Below, piece by piece: positions 1-7,289 of a stretch of DNA of 17,551 nt. Both the position numbers and the translations under genes were made by a program. The stretch is from Candidatus Thorarchaeota archaeon (GTDB taxonomy: Archaea > Asgardarchaeota > Thorarchaeia > Thorarchaeales > Thorarchaeaceae). How positions within the stretch are numbered: the first letter of the stretch is position 1; each line of letters opens with the position of its first letter. Under the pieces are notes generated by a model. That model did no database searches. It was not told where the DNA came from and was given only the letters and a program-made list of their open reading frames with translations. The stretch lies in assembly GCA_023134215.1 (NCBI GenBank), contig JAGLUV010000040.1:1-17551 (forward strand), read 5' to 3'.

Positions 1-420
1 TACAAACCCGAGCTGATCAAGCATTGGCGATGGGGCACCACTACGGAGATTGACTCGCCTTTTTAGAAACGAACCAACCAAATCGCCAAGCAGAGCGCCA
101 ATCGACAATATCAGGGCGATTGAAACGCCTGAGAAGAGAATGACCTCCATGTCTTGTGATACCGTAAGATACTGCACCATATGCAATCTAACATGCGGAG
201 CAGCGATTGACTGTGCAACCCCGGTAAAAATACCGAAAATAATCCCTGAAACGAACCCTCTGATAGTCTTGCCGTCCCCGAGAATCCTGTTGCCATCCCT
301 GAACAGTAGTCCAGCGTCTATCGGCCTTCCTCCGCCAAAGATAACTGGAGTGGCATTGGCAACCCAAGCTGGCAAGCCGAGCCATAGGGCGAGTCCAATT
401 AGGGCCAATTCCTCGTACAT
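1..420 (-). CDS. carS: CDP-archaeol synthase (CarS), C-terminus beyond the window
   Basis: Membrane enzyme of archaeal lipid synthesis that activates the unsaturated archaetidic acid (digeranylgeranylglyceryl phosphate) with CTP, giving CDP-archaeol for head-group attachment. The 140 residues visible read MYEELALIGLALW, a hydrophobic helix, then LPAWVANATPVIFGGGRPID (about residues 16-35), RILGDGKTIRGFVSG (46-60) and, after further hydrophobic segments (about 57-72 and 92-113), GDLVGSFLKRR (112-122) and APSPMLDQLGF (129-139). These blocks are the hallmark of the CarS (DUF46) family. The reading frame is open to the window edge, so the last helix or helices are missing. Its ATG shares one base with the TGA stop of the upstream RadB-like gene (TGATG), implying coupled translation. 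No ordinary alternative fits; the family call is firm. Confidence 0.92.
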   Translation of the reverse strand, partial: MYEELALIGLALWLGLPAWVANATPVIFGGGRPIDAGLLFRDGNRILGDGKTIRGFVSGIIFGIFTGVAQSIAAPHVRLHMVQYLTVSQDMEVILFSGVSIALILSIGALLGDLVGSFLKRRVNLRSGAPSPMLDQLGFV

Positions 421-1166
421 CAGCGTTGCTCCTGTGTCAGATTCTCTTCTGGTTCCATTTCACTGTTGTCTTCTGTACTGCGTTCTGCGGTGAATCCTTT
501 CATAGCAAGATACATCACACTCTTCGAGGGCTCGCCTTCAGGTACCAGCCTCTCCACGATTCTTTCTGCTCTACCACGTCCGACTCGTAATCGTATGGAA
601 TAGTCCTCGTAAAACTCCATGATGTTTCGGGCAACGGGTTCGAATCCTTGTGGTTCATCCATTCGCCCCCTCACTTGATTCAATACCATCACGGCCATAT
701 CTCGTTCCTTGGCAAGTCCCTTCAGGATTCCCATTTGTGTATTCAGTTCTCGATGTGCTACGTAGTTAATCTTCTTGTCTTCAAGGGAGGCTCTGTACAA
801 TCTTGTGAGAGTATCGACAACAACCAGTCTTGTTCCCTCTCGCGAGTATAGATCAAGATCATCTATGAGTGTCCCCTGTTCACTGAAGCTCTTAGGCGAA
901 AGAATGGTCACTAGACTCTCAATCTCATCAAGTTTCTTATTCGTAATCTGCTCAAGTCTTTCGATTGGTGTTGCCCCCTCAGAATTCACGAAAACTGTTC
1001 CAACATCCAGATGACAAGCAGCGCTGACAAAATGGAGTGCCAGAGTTGTCTTACCAGCTGCTGCTTCACCAAAGGTATGAGTCAGGTATCCAGTGTGTAA
1101 GCCTCCATTGAGGATGAGGTCCAATGAGGAAACCCCTGTTGGAATAATCAAGGCGGATTTCACCAT
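420..1166 (-). CDS. radB: RadB-like RecA/KaiC-superfamily ATPase
   Basis: A 248-residue protein consisting of a single RecA-type ATPase core without the N-terminal helix-hairpin-helix domain of RadA, which is the architecture of the archaeal recombinase paralogue RadB. The N-terminus PTGVSSLDLILNGG (9-22) is typical of RadA/RadB/KaiC. Walker A is GEAAAGKT (33-40) and Walker B is LVVVD (114-118). A later segment, VMVLNQVRGR, matches the L2/motif region of RecA-fold proteins. The C-terminus is acidic and probably disordered. RadB is thought to be a mediator in homologous recombination rather than the strand-exchange enzyme; I infer that role from the family. It starts at an ATG (followed by GTG AAA) and is divergent from the gene at 1217, with 50 bp between them. 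It could be another KaiC-like ATPase, but its size favours RadB. Confidence 0.82.
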   Translation of the reverse strand: MVKSALIIPTGVSSLDLILNGGLHTGYLTHTFGEAAAGKTTLALHFVSAACHLDVGTVFVNSEGATPIERLEQITNKKLDEIESLVTILSPKSFSEQGTLIDDLDLYSREGTRLVVVDTLTRLYRASLEDKKINYVAHRELNTQMGILKGLAKERDMAVMVLNQVRGRMDEPQGFEPVARNIMEFYEDYSIRLRVGRGRAERIVERLVPEGEPSKSVMYLAMKGFTAERSTEDNSEMEPEENLTQEQR

Positions 1167-1216
1167 CTGTAGTTTCCATCTAAGGAGTCTTAAGGATACC
1201 CCAGTACGCGCATGTA

Positions 1217-1978
1217 ATGCCTAGTAGTGAAGTCGCAGTAGCAACAAAAAACCCCAAAGCGCTCTATCTCGTTATGGAGGTTCTCAAAGGCCTAGATTTG
1301 GATTTCGTAGTCTGTGAGCCTAGTGGTGCAGAGTGTCAGATTGCTAAGGTCATTATAACCACAAGTGACGAAGCACACGATCTAGACCCTGAGCGAGTAG
1401 TCATTGTAGAAGATGATCTCAATGAAGACTCCATGGTGATTGCTCTGATGCTTCATATTCTGGATATAAAAAAACCCACAAGCATTGTTGTTGGGGTTGA
1501 TCCCGGAATGCGATTCGGGTTGGCACTGGTCATAGATGGCAACGTGGTTCGGACCAAGATAACAACCTCACCGGCCAAGGCTGCCCGTTTCACCTTACGC
1601 TGGCTGGCAGCAGTCAACGACAGCTTCTCTCAGGAGTCCGTGATACGAGTTGGTACAGGATCTAGCATGTTTGCAGCGTTCTTTCTTCGAGAAATCACTC
1701 CGCATATAGATAGCACTTTGCTGGAGCTGGTTAACGAAGAGAATACCACAAAGGTTGGCGAATCGGACGAGTCATCAGCCACTCTGATTGCCATGCGGAA
1801 AGGGCGGCTGTTGAAAGAATCGGATGACATCTTTAAAATTCGCGAAGGCCATGTGCACGCATTGAAACATTTGGTTCTCGATATCACCAATGGCAAAAGA
1901 CGTATTTCTACAGCTGATGCACAAGCGGTGCTGTTGGGCGACAAATCACTAGAATGGTTGTTGAGCGCCAATGGCTAA
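1217..1978 (+). CDS. Unrecognised protein with a RuvC/RNase H-like signature
   Basis: A 253-residue soluble protein that I do not recognise by name. Residues 6-80 look like a small alpha/beta domain (VAVATKNPKALYLVMEVLKG, then alternating strands ending VVIVEDD). From about residue 88 the sequence SIVVGVDPGMRFGLALVIDG strongly resembles the first two strands of a RuvC-type RNase H fold, with D95 in the place of the first metal-binding aspartate. Further on, LLELVNEENTTK (168-179) and SDESSATLIAMRKG (183-196) lie where RuvC nucleases carry their later acidic residues (E170, D184 candidates). The central catalytic glutamate is not obvious: the matching strand reads VIRVGTGSS (142-150). It is divergent from RadB and convergent with an XPD-like helicase, overlapping that gene by 4 bp, so a DNA or RNA processing role is plausible but unproven. 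It may equally be a catalytically dead relative. Confidence 0.75.
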   Translation: MPSSEVAVATKNPKALYLVMEVLKGLDLDFVVCEPSGAECQIAKVIITTSDEAHDLDPERVVIVEDDLNEDSMVIALMLHILDIKKPTSIVVGVDPGMRFGLALVIDGNVVRTKITTSPAKAARFTLRWLAAVNDSFSQESVIRVGTGSSMFAAFFLREITPHIDSTLLELVNEENTTKVGESDESSATLIAMRKGRLLKESDDIFKIREGHVHALKHLVLDITNGKRRISTADAQAVLLGDKSLEWLLSANG

Positions 1979-3903
1979 TCGCTGAAGAAGGCTTCCACTT
2001 GTTGAGCCACCATGTCTGGACTGTTAGGCATCACTTGTGTGACCTCATCTAGCCATTTGGGCATGAATCGGCGGAGGTAGTTTGTAGCAAATCGTTCATC
2101 CAAGAGAATAATGACTCCACGATCTTCGAGTCGCCGAACTGGTCGGCCAGCCGCCTGAACCGCTCGAGTCATTGACGGCAAGACATAGGCATAGTCCCTT
2201 CCTCTGCGATCAAAGCGCTTATCGAAGTATTGAATCAATGCGTCCGTTCGAGGCGTTGGTCTGGCATAAGGCACCCCCACAACTATAACACTCTCCATTG
2301 TGGAGCCCGGGAAGTCACCTCCCTCGGAGTTGCGCCCTCCTTGCACTCCCAATAGAACGGCCCCTCCCATATCACCTCTTGCTTTGAATTCCTCTATCAT
2401 GGAGTCGTTGTCACCGGTCTTCATCCCCTGCTTCTCTGAGTAGAGCTTCTTCCGCAATCTCTTCTCCAAGCCCGCTCTGAGCAGGGCACTGCCCACAGCA
2501 TAGCTTGTGGTGAAAATACCAGTGTTGCTGGGCGTAGCGTGAGCAACAGCAACGCAGTGGTCAACCATCCGATTGAATAGCGCATCAGACCGTGTCTTGT
2601 AGGAAGTACCCACACCCTCCACAATCATCGCCAACCTGTTTCGTTTAGCGAACGGGTTATGGAATGTCAATTTAGCAGTTTCAGGACCAAGCCCTATCAT
2701 CTCAGAAAAGGCATCGAGGGGGGAGAGAGTCCCGGAGATTGCAACTGAACTACGCACCATTCTGAGTATTGGATTCGTGATTACAGTAGGGTCAAGTGCT
2801 ACAAGGTCAAGCGAAACTCTTCTACTTTCTCTATTAGTCCGAGCCGACGCTATCATGAACGTGTAGTCTTCTCGTTCGGAGTATTCAATCCACTTTAGCA
2901 TGAAGTCAGCAACTCTGTGAATTGTGGACCTAGGGAATTTGCCAGCCTTCAGAAGGCCTCGTCGTATACTTGCTCCCATGTCTTTCATGTGCGATATTAC
3001 TTCATCTTCCGGTTCCATTCCCGCCTCCATAATCGCAATCTCAAAGATGACCTCCGGATCCACCATCTTCTCATCATCATCTTTCATCTCTGTTGAATGC
3101 TCTAGGATGACTTTTGCAAGCTCTCTGCAGAAATCCTTGGAAATAGTATCATGGTAAGTCGTCGCCTCACGAATGGCCTGTCTTACCGTTCCCACGGGTA
3201 GCGAATCGCTAGCAGAATCCAATGCTGTAGACGGTATATTGTGCGCTTCATCTTGAATCAAAACAACCTTTCCAAGAGGTATTTCGAGTTCGGGCATGAA
3301 CACTTCCATAACAAATGGATCAAACACGTAGAGATAGGAGAGAGCTACAACATCAACGACTTTTGCGAGCTTCTTAGCCAGTTCGTACGGGCAGAAAGTA
3401 CGCTTCTTGGCAATTCTGACTATGTCTGGCGCCGTGAGAACTCCTGAGGGCATGAGATCCAGAACATTCGCGGAATCCACTGCTTTCTTTGTTCTCTCGT
3501 AATATGCGCATTTCCCTGTTGCCTTCAGCTGTCCACATACCTCGCTGATGGGCGCAAGAAAGCCTGCATTCTCAATAACGAACGGATTGAGACACATATG
3601 GCGCCTTCCTCTGAAAGAAACTCCAGTTACGGTTTGCTTCTTTGATATCGCGTTAAGCTCTTCTATGACACGATCTAACTGTCTGTGCGTCCGTGCGCAA
3701 TAGAGCACTTTCCCACTATTTTCCAAAATCCATGGTAGAACTCCACATAAGGTCACACAAGTCTTTCCAAATCCATTTGGCGCTTCACAGACAATATTGT
3801 GTCCGCTTCTGACCTTGTCGCTAATCTGGTTCATCATTTCTTCTTGACCGTTACGAAGTTCATCGTATGGAAAGAAGTCCATTGGAGCGGATTGTTCAGT
3901 CAT
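1975..3903 (-). CDS. XPD/Rad3-family superfamily 2 DNA helicase with an Fe-S cluster
   Basis: A 642-residue helicase of the XPD/Rad3/DinG type, a 5'-3' DNA unwinding enzyme that in eukaryotes belongs to TFIIH; the archaeal role is inferred to be DNA repair or replication-fork maintenance. FFPYDELRNGQEEMM (10-24) is the Q-motif-like start. Walker A is APNGFGKT (41-48), the family's usual variant. Four cysteines (C104, C123, C132, C171) fall between motifs I and II, as expected for the 4Fe-4S ligands. Motif II is DEAH (218-221). Motif VI is QAAGRPVRR (583-591). The length is normal for archaeal XPD. It starts at an ATG; a second ATG at codon 8, just before the FFPYDELR block, is possible. The stop overlaps the convergent upstream-strand gene by 4 bp (1975-1978). 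All key motifs seem intact. Confidence 0.93.
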   Translation of the reverse strand: MTEQSAPMDFFPYDELRNGQEEMMNQISDKVRSGHNIVCEAPNGFGKTCVTLCGVLPWILENSGKVLYCARTHRQLDRVIEELNAISKKQTVTGVSFRGRRHMCLNPFVIENAGFLAPISEVCGQLKATGKCAYYERTKKAVDSANVLDLMPSGVLTAPDIVRIAKKRTFCPYELAKKLAKVVDVVALSYLYVFDPFVMEVFMPELEIPLGKVVLIQDEAHNIPSTALDSASDSLPVGTVRQAIREATTYHDTISKDFCRELAKVILEHSTEMKDDDEKMVDPEVIFEIAIMEAGMEPEDEVISHMKDMGASIRRGLLKAGKFPRSTIHRVADFMLKWIEYSEREDYTFMIASARTNRESRRVSLDLVALDPTVITNPILRMVRSSVAISGTLSPLDAFSEMIGLGPETAKLTFHNPFAKRNRLAMIVEGVGTSYKTRSDALFNRMVDHCVAVAHATPSNTGIFTTSYAVGSALLRAGLEKRLRKKLYSEKQGMKTGDNDSMIEEFKARGDMGGAVLLGVQGGRNSEGGDFPGSTMESVIVVGVPYARPTPRTDALIQYFDKRFDRRGRDYAYVLPSMTRAVQAAGRPVRRLEDRGVIILLDERFATNYLRRFMPKWLDEVTQVMPNSPDMVAQQVEAFFSD

Positions 3904-3984
3904 GAAGATTCCAACGAAATCAGCAGTGCTACTATTGATAACGATGTTGTTTGGCTTGCATGAATTCGCCGCCCATCGTATCTG

Positions 3985-3991
3985 TTTATTA
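3985..3991 (+). promoter_or_regulatory. Possible TATA box for the PAC3/4-like gene
   Basis: TTTATTA lies about 30 bp before the ATG at 4019, inside the 115-bp gap between the divergent helicase and this gene. The spacing suits an archaeal TATA box with an almost leaderless transcript. The match is weak, so this is a suggestion only. I see nothing else in the gap. Confidence 0.3.
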
Positions 3992-4018
3992 CCTCATTGA
4001 GCATTACAGCATCCGGCT

Positions 4019-4369
4019 ATGGAAATGAGTCTGGACGATATTAGGGAATTCGAATCCGAGTTTTCACAGGGCAAGCTCAGGGGCAGAGTAATTGACCTTG
4101 AGAATGGCATACTGCTTCTTTTATCTGATTCAGAAAGGTTCCGAATCTCTCTCTCAGCTGTGGCAATTCCACCGGCTCATGGACGTAAAGAGCCCGTTTC
4201 TACTGGTTTTCTCTCGACGGGTCTAGATGCAACGCTTGTACGCACTATAGCTGAGAGAGTTGCAGCATGGACCAATCAGACCTGCATGCTAGTCATCGCA
4301 GTGAATGGCCTGAACAGGGAACTGATGATGGAAATTATTGCAGTCCTGAAGAACCACCTTGTAGCATAA
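4019..4369 (+). CDS. Small protein resembling proteasome assembly chaperone 3/4 (PAC3/PAC4-like)
   Basis: A 116-residue soluble protein. By eye it follows the pattern of human PSMG3 (PAC3): a pair of strands (LRGRVIDLENGILLLLSD, 20-37; then FRISLSAVAI, 41-50), a linker, then VSTGFLSTGLDATLVRTIAE (60-79), VAAWTN and a final strand-helix unit, MLVIAVNGLNRELMMEIIAV (90-109). PSMG3 has a comparable series: a strand reading ILVVVTQFG, TTKVLLGQDEPLIHVFAKNL, a strand reading VLLAVAVKD, and a terminal helix. The known role of PAC3/PAC4 is to help alpha rings of the 20S proteasome assemble; applying that here is inference from a remembered sequence, without a search. The gene stands alone on its strand and overlaps the convergent zinc-finger gene by 35 bp. 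Codon 3 is a second possible ATG. It might instead belong to another small roadblock-like or PAC-like fold. Confidence 0.55.
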   Translation: MEMSLDDIREFESEFSQGKLRGRVIDLENGILLLLSDSERFRISLSAVAIPPAHGRKEPVSTGFLSTGLDATLVRTIAERVAAWTNQTCMLVIAVNGLNRELMMEIIAVLKNHLVA

Positions 4370-4568
4370 GATGTTCAGCAACCTCGCGTACCCATATACC
4401 CGTTTCATCCAATTTGTGTACGCGATTCAGGTACTCTTTCCAGTCTATCTCAAGTGCACGTTTCCAATCATCGAATGTGGCCTGCAGGTTATCAAGTGCG
4501 TGTCTGTGGTAAACACAGAACTCTGAGTCCTCTGCAACTTCGCGACCGCATACCGAACACACATTCAC
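4335..4568 (-). CDS. Small conserved zinc-finger protein downstream of topoisomerase
   Basis: A 77-residue protein with an N-terminal zinc knuckle, CSVCGRE (C4, C7) and FCVYHRHAL (C18, H21), followed by a helical part, NLQATFDDWKRALEIDWKEY, and TGIWVREVAEHL. I do not know a function for it; the Trp/Tyr-rich helical tail after a treble-clef-like finger is a pattern I associate with uncharacterised archaeal proteins. It starts with GTG at 4568, and this GTG overlaps the TGA stop of the topoisomerase gene (GTGA), so the two are probably translated in a coupled way. That coupling suggests a role with topoisomerase or DNA, but this is inference. The 3' end overlaps the convergent PAC3/4-like gene by 35 bp. 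Confidence 0.7.
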   Translation of the reverse strand: MNVCSVCGREVAEDSEFCVYHRHALDNLQATFDDWKRALEIDWKEYLNRVHKLDETGIWVREVAEHLMLQGGSSGLQ

Positions 4569-6682
4569 TTGCTCTTTCCTCCCGTTTTGCGCTTAGCATG
4601 GCTCTTTCTGCGGTTCTCAAGCTCCTCAAGGTCATCCCGGCGGCCAGGACACTTCACCCAGTTGATGCAGGTTTCCCACACCCTTCTTCTAGAGGTAATC
4701 TTGATCATCTGATATCCGCAATGAGGACACATCTTGTCTAGTGGAGATATCTCGCCGCTTTGAGGCAGTGGGTACGTCTGTTCACATCTACCTTCCTTAT
4801 AGTGCGAGCAGCCTAGAAACCGCTTTCCCGTCTTTGATGAAGATACTATGTTCAGCATTCCTATATTGCAGGTTGGACATGGTCCAATCTCTTGTTTTTC
4901 CTTCCAGTATCTTTGAAGACCTCCAACCAAGGTATTCCCTATTGCCGCCTCCATTACCTTGAACCTCTCAAGAATTTTGAGAAGTTCTCTCTTGGCGTCC
5001 ACCAATACTTGCTCTCTATCAGTATCTCCCTCTTGGATACCTTCCATCTGTTTCTCAAGCTGTCGAGTCAACTCAGCAGACAGCATCTCAGGTACGTACT
5101 GATCCAATGTTTCGAAGAGCGCATACCCCAAAGTCGATAGTTCGAATCTGTCATTCATAACATACCCTCTTGACCTGACAGAATCAGCGATTCTTGAACG
5201 AGTTGCCTTTGTACCCAAGTTCTCTCTTTCAAGGGCTTTGAGCAGGCTGGAGGGATTGTAACGCGGAGGCGGGGAGGTTTGTTTGTCAGTTATATGTACT
5301 GAAGCAAGTTGTATAAAATCTCCTTTCTCTATCGGTGGAAGTTCCTTCTCATTTGTAGTTGCATATGGTTGGTAGGATTCCATCCAGCCCTGCTTCAGCA
5401 CTCTGAGCCCTCGAACATGGAATAAATGGGTGTCGCACCTGACGTCAGCCCTGCGGCTCTCCTTGATAGATGGCTCTCCAAAGAGCGCAATGAATCGTCG
5501 AACGATTAGGTCGAAGACCTTCTTCTCGCTGGGAGTGAGTCGACGAGGGGGTTTAGCTCCTGTAGGATGTATCGCTGGATGTGCTGGGTCGTCCTTCATA
5601 CCTTGAACAGGCGTGAGCATTCCACCGTCAAGCACACGTTTGGCTAGAAACGCATATGGCTTGAATCCGCTGAGTCCATGGAGTATCTCCTTCACATCGA
5701 CACTCGCTGGTATCTTCTGACTGCTGGTTCGTGGGTACGAGATTAAAGCATCCAAGTAGAGCTTCTGTGCAAGAACGAGCGTTCTGCTAGGCTTGAACCC
5801 GAAGTGTCTGTATGACTCCGCTTGAAGACCGCTCAGATTGAATGGAACAGGCGGTTTCTGCGTGCTTTTCTTCTTCTTAATTGAATCAACATGTGCTTGT
5901 TTCCCCTGAAGCTCACTACCAATTGCATCGGCCTCTTTCTTGATGTCAATTCGCTTTCTAGAGTACTCCAGTTCTATTTTGACTCCTTCGTGGTCGCCCA
6001 TAGCCATTATGGTCCAGAATGGGACCGGCACGAAGAGGTTAATGTCCTGCTCTCTTCTTGCCACAAATGCAAGTGCGGGAGCCTGAACTCTACCAGTTGA
6101 CACTATCTTGAACCAGCCTGCCGTGCTCTTGATTGCAAGAGTCAAGGCACGTGTAAGGTTTATACCATAGAGCCAATCGACCTCATGCCGCACCTGACCT
6201 GCCTCTATAAGGGGGAACTCCAATGTTAGTGACATGTTCTCATAGGCATTTTCAAGGTCCTTGGCCGTTAGCGACGAGAAGATCATTCTCTTAGCATTTG
6301 CAGGGTCCGTTCCACATGCATACTTCACAGTCAGATAGCCAATCAAGCTTCCCTCAATGTCGTAATCAGTGGCTACAACAAATTCATCTGCTTCTTTCGC
6401 AAGCCTCTTGATTAGTCGGATGATTGGCTTGATTCCTGTCGCTTTCTTGACGACTTCATATTTCGGAACCCACTCTGTTTCGAGTCTAGGGTATGTCCAC
6501 CCCTTCTCTGTTTGGCGGAGATCATACAGGTGCCCTAGCGCGTAGGTTACAATGAGGGTGTCCTTACCTCTCTTGAACTCATAGTATGAAACTCGCCCTT
6601 TCTTTACTTCACTCAAAGATCCCTGTTGACTCAACGCTTCGGCGATTCGTTTCGCGGCAGTGGGCTTTTCAGAGATAATCAA
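4565..6682 (-). CDS. topA: DNA topoisomerase IA (archaeal TopA)
   Basis: A 705-residue type IA topoisomerase, which relaxes negatively supercoiled DNA through a transient 5'-phosphotyrosyl link. The Toprim domain starts at the very N-terminus (IISEKPTAAKRIAEAL) and carries its acidic DYDIEG block. DEVDWLYGINLTRALT and STGRVQAPALAFVARRE follow. The active-site tyrosine is Y316 in LISYPRTSS. HPAIHPTG and RYNPSSLLKALERENLGTKATR are further conserved blocks. The C-terminus has two zinc ribbons, CPTC...C-x8-C and CPHC...C-x6-C, then a basic tail. No ATG or GTG is available near the start. The TTG at 6682 puts the Toprim strand at once after the initiator. The frame stays open up to 6748, so a non-standard upstream start (CTG at 6694) cannot be excluded. 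It heads a two-gene operon with the small zinc-finger protein. Confidence 0.94.
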   Translation of the reverse strand: MIISEKPTAAKRIAEALSQQGSLSEVKKGRVSYYEFKRGKDTLIVTYALGHLYDLRQTEKGWTYPRLETEWVPKYEVVKKATGIKPIIRLIKRLAKEADEFVVATDYDIEGSLIGYLTVKYACGTDPANAKRMIFSSLTAKDLENAYENMSLTLEFPLIEAGQVRHEVDWLYGINLTRALTLAIKSTAGWFKIVSTGRVQAPALAFVARREQDINLFVPVPFWTIMAMGDHEGVKIELEYSRKRIDIKKEADAIGSELQGKQAHVDSIKKKKSTQKPPVPFNLSGLQAESYRHFGFKPSRTLVLAQKLYLDALISYPRTSSQKIPASVDVKEILHGLSGFKPYAFLAKRVLDGGMLTPVQGMKDDPAHPAIHPTGAKPPRRLTPSEKKVFDLIVRRFIALFGEPSIKESRRADVRCDTHLFHVRGLRVLKQGWMESYQPYATTNEKELPPIEKGDFIQLASVHITDKQTSPPPRYNPSSLLKALERENLGTKATRSRIADSVRSRGYVMNDRFELSTLGYALFETLDQYVPEMLSAELTRQLEKQMEGIQEGDTDREQVLVDAKRELLKILERFKVMEAAIGNTLVGGLQRYWKEKQEIGPCPTCNIGMLNIVSSSKTGKRFLGCSHYKEGRCEQTYPLPQSGEISPLDKMCPHCGYQMIKITSRRRVWETCINWVKCPGRRDDLEELENRRKSHAKRKTGGKSK

Positions 6683-6720
6683 GACTCTCGACAGTTTGGC
6701 TCGCCTCTCTCGAATCAGGT

Positions 6721-6730
6721 GGAATAAACC
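6721..6730 (-). promoter_or_regulatory. Possible TATA box for topA
   Basis: On the minus strand this reads GGTTTATTCC. It is centred about 43 bp upstream of the TTG start of topA, which allows a short leader. It lies in the 142-bp divergent gap shared with the OSTC-like gene. Confidence 0.35.
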
Positions 6731-6781
6731 AGCCCAATCTAATGATGCTTATGCTGGTACAAGTGTTCATTTCACGATAGT

Positions 6782-6789
6782 CTTAAAAG
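6782..6789 (+). promoter_or_regulatory. Probable TATA box for the OSTC-like gene
   Basis: CTTAAAAG sits about 39 bp upstream of the ATG at 6825, giving a predicted start of transcription near 6811. It lies inside the N-terminal extension that would exist if translation began at the upstream in-frame ATG at 6660, and so argues for the 6825 start. Confidence 0.45.
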
Positions 6790-6824
6790 CAGACTGCCAG
6801 ACGGCACCGTTCGAGGTCGAACAA

Positions 6825-7289
6825 ATGAAACCATGGTGGCCGCGATTCATTGTCAAACCCCGCGTGCGACTGGCTAGACCGCGTTTCGGAATGCCCACAC
6901 GGCCTCCAGATATTCTCGTGTTTGGTGTGTTTTTCTTTGCCATACTGTTCGTTCTCGGCGGAAATATCTACACTATGGTGAAATCCCCCCCTGCCATAGC
7001 AACTGGGCCAAATGATGAGCCTATCATAGTCTACCCCGCCCTCGACATCCAGCTGGGGCTGGAGGGCATGGTAGCTTCGGTCGTCATAATGATTGGTGTG
7101 ATTGGTCTGGGGCTAATCTATTACAGTTCTAGATACGTTTTCCAACCAGGTTACGCCCTGCGTCTCATGGCTCTTGGGATGATTCTAGCTGGAGGAGCTT
7201 TCCTTATGGTTACCTACCTTATAATGCTGAAAACTCCAACCAGACAGGGTATCAATCCAATGCTCGATATAGTCCAATCTTTAACCTAG
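6825..7289 (+). CDS. OSTC / OST3-OST6-like oligosaccharyltransferase subunit
   Basis: A 154-residue membrane protein with three predicted helices (about 30-51, 81-101, 111-135). It matches human OSTC block by block from memory: a cytosolic start with F-V-x-PR-x-RL-x-x-P (ours FIVKPRVRLARP), MP followed by the first helix ending GGNIYTMVKSPPAIATG (human GGIIYDVIVEPPSVGS), then LEGMVASVVIMIGVIGLG (human MEGLASSFLFTMGGLGF) and a last helix ending YLIMLKTP (human VFMRMKLP). In eukaryotes this family is an accessory part of the oligosaccharyltransferase that contacts the Sec61 channel. Asgard archaea are known to carry OST3/6-type homologues. STT3 and Sec61beta are both within 10 kb. Start chosen at 6825 because the family begins shortly before the first helix and a TATA-like box lies just upstream. 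Its end overlaps the convergent pterin kinase gene by 9 bp. Confidence 0.75.
   Translation: MKPWWPRFIVKPRVRLARPRFGMPTRPPDILVFGVFFFAILFVLGGNIYTMVKSPPAIATGPNDEPIIVYPALDIQLGLEGMVASVVIMIGVIGLGLIYYSSRYVFQPGYALRLMALGMILAGGAFLMVTYLIMLKTPTRQGINPMLDIVQSLT

Noticed and set aside
50..493. 147-codon open frame on the plus strand
   Set aside because: It lies antisense to carS and radB, whose family motifs are clear, and its translation resembles no protein and has a low-complexity look.
6660..6824. N-terminal extension of the OSTC-like gene from the ATG at 6660
   Set aside because: It would overlap the topA start, contains the TATA-like box, and has no counterpart in the OSTC family.
6721..6824. Possible C/D-box small RNA (AATGATGC near 6740)
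   Set aside because: The C-box match is incomplete and no D box (CTGA) follows at a suitable distance.
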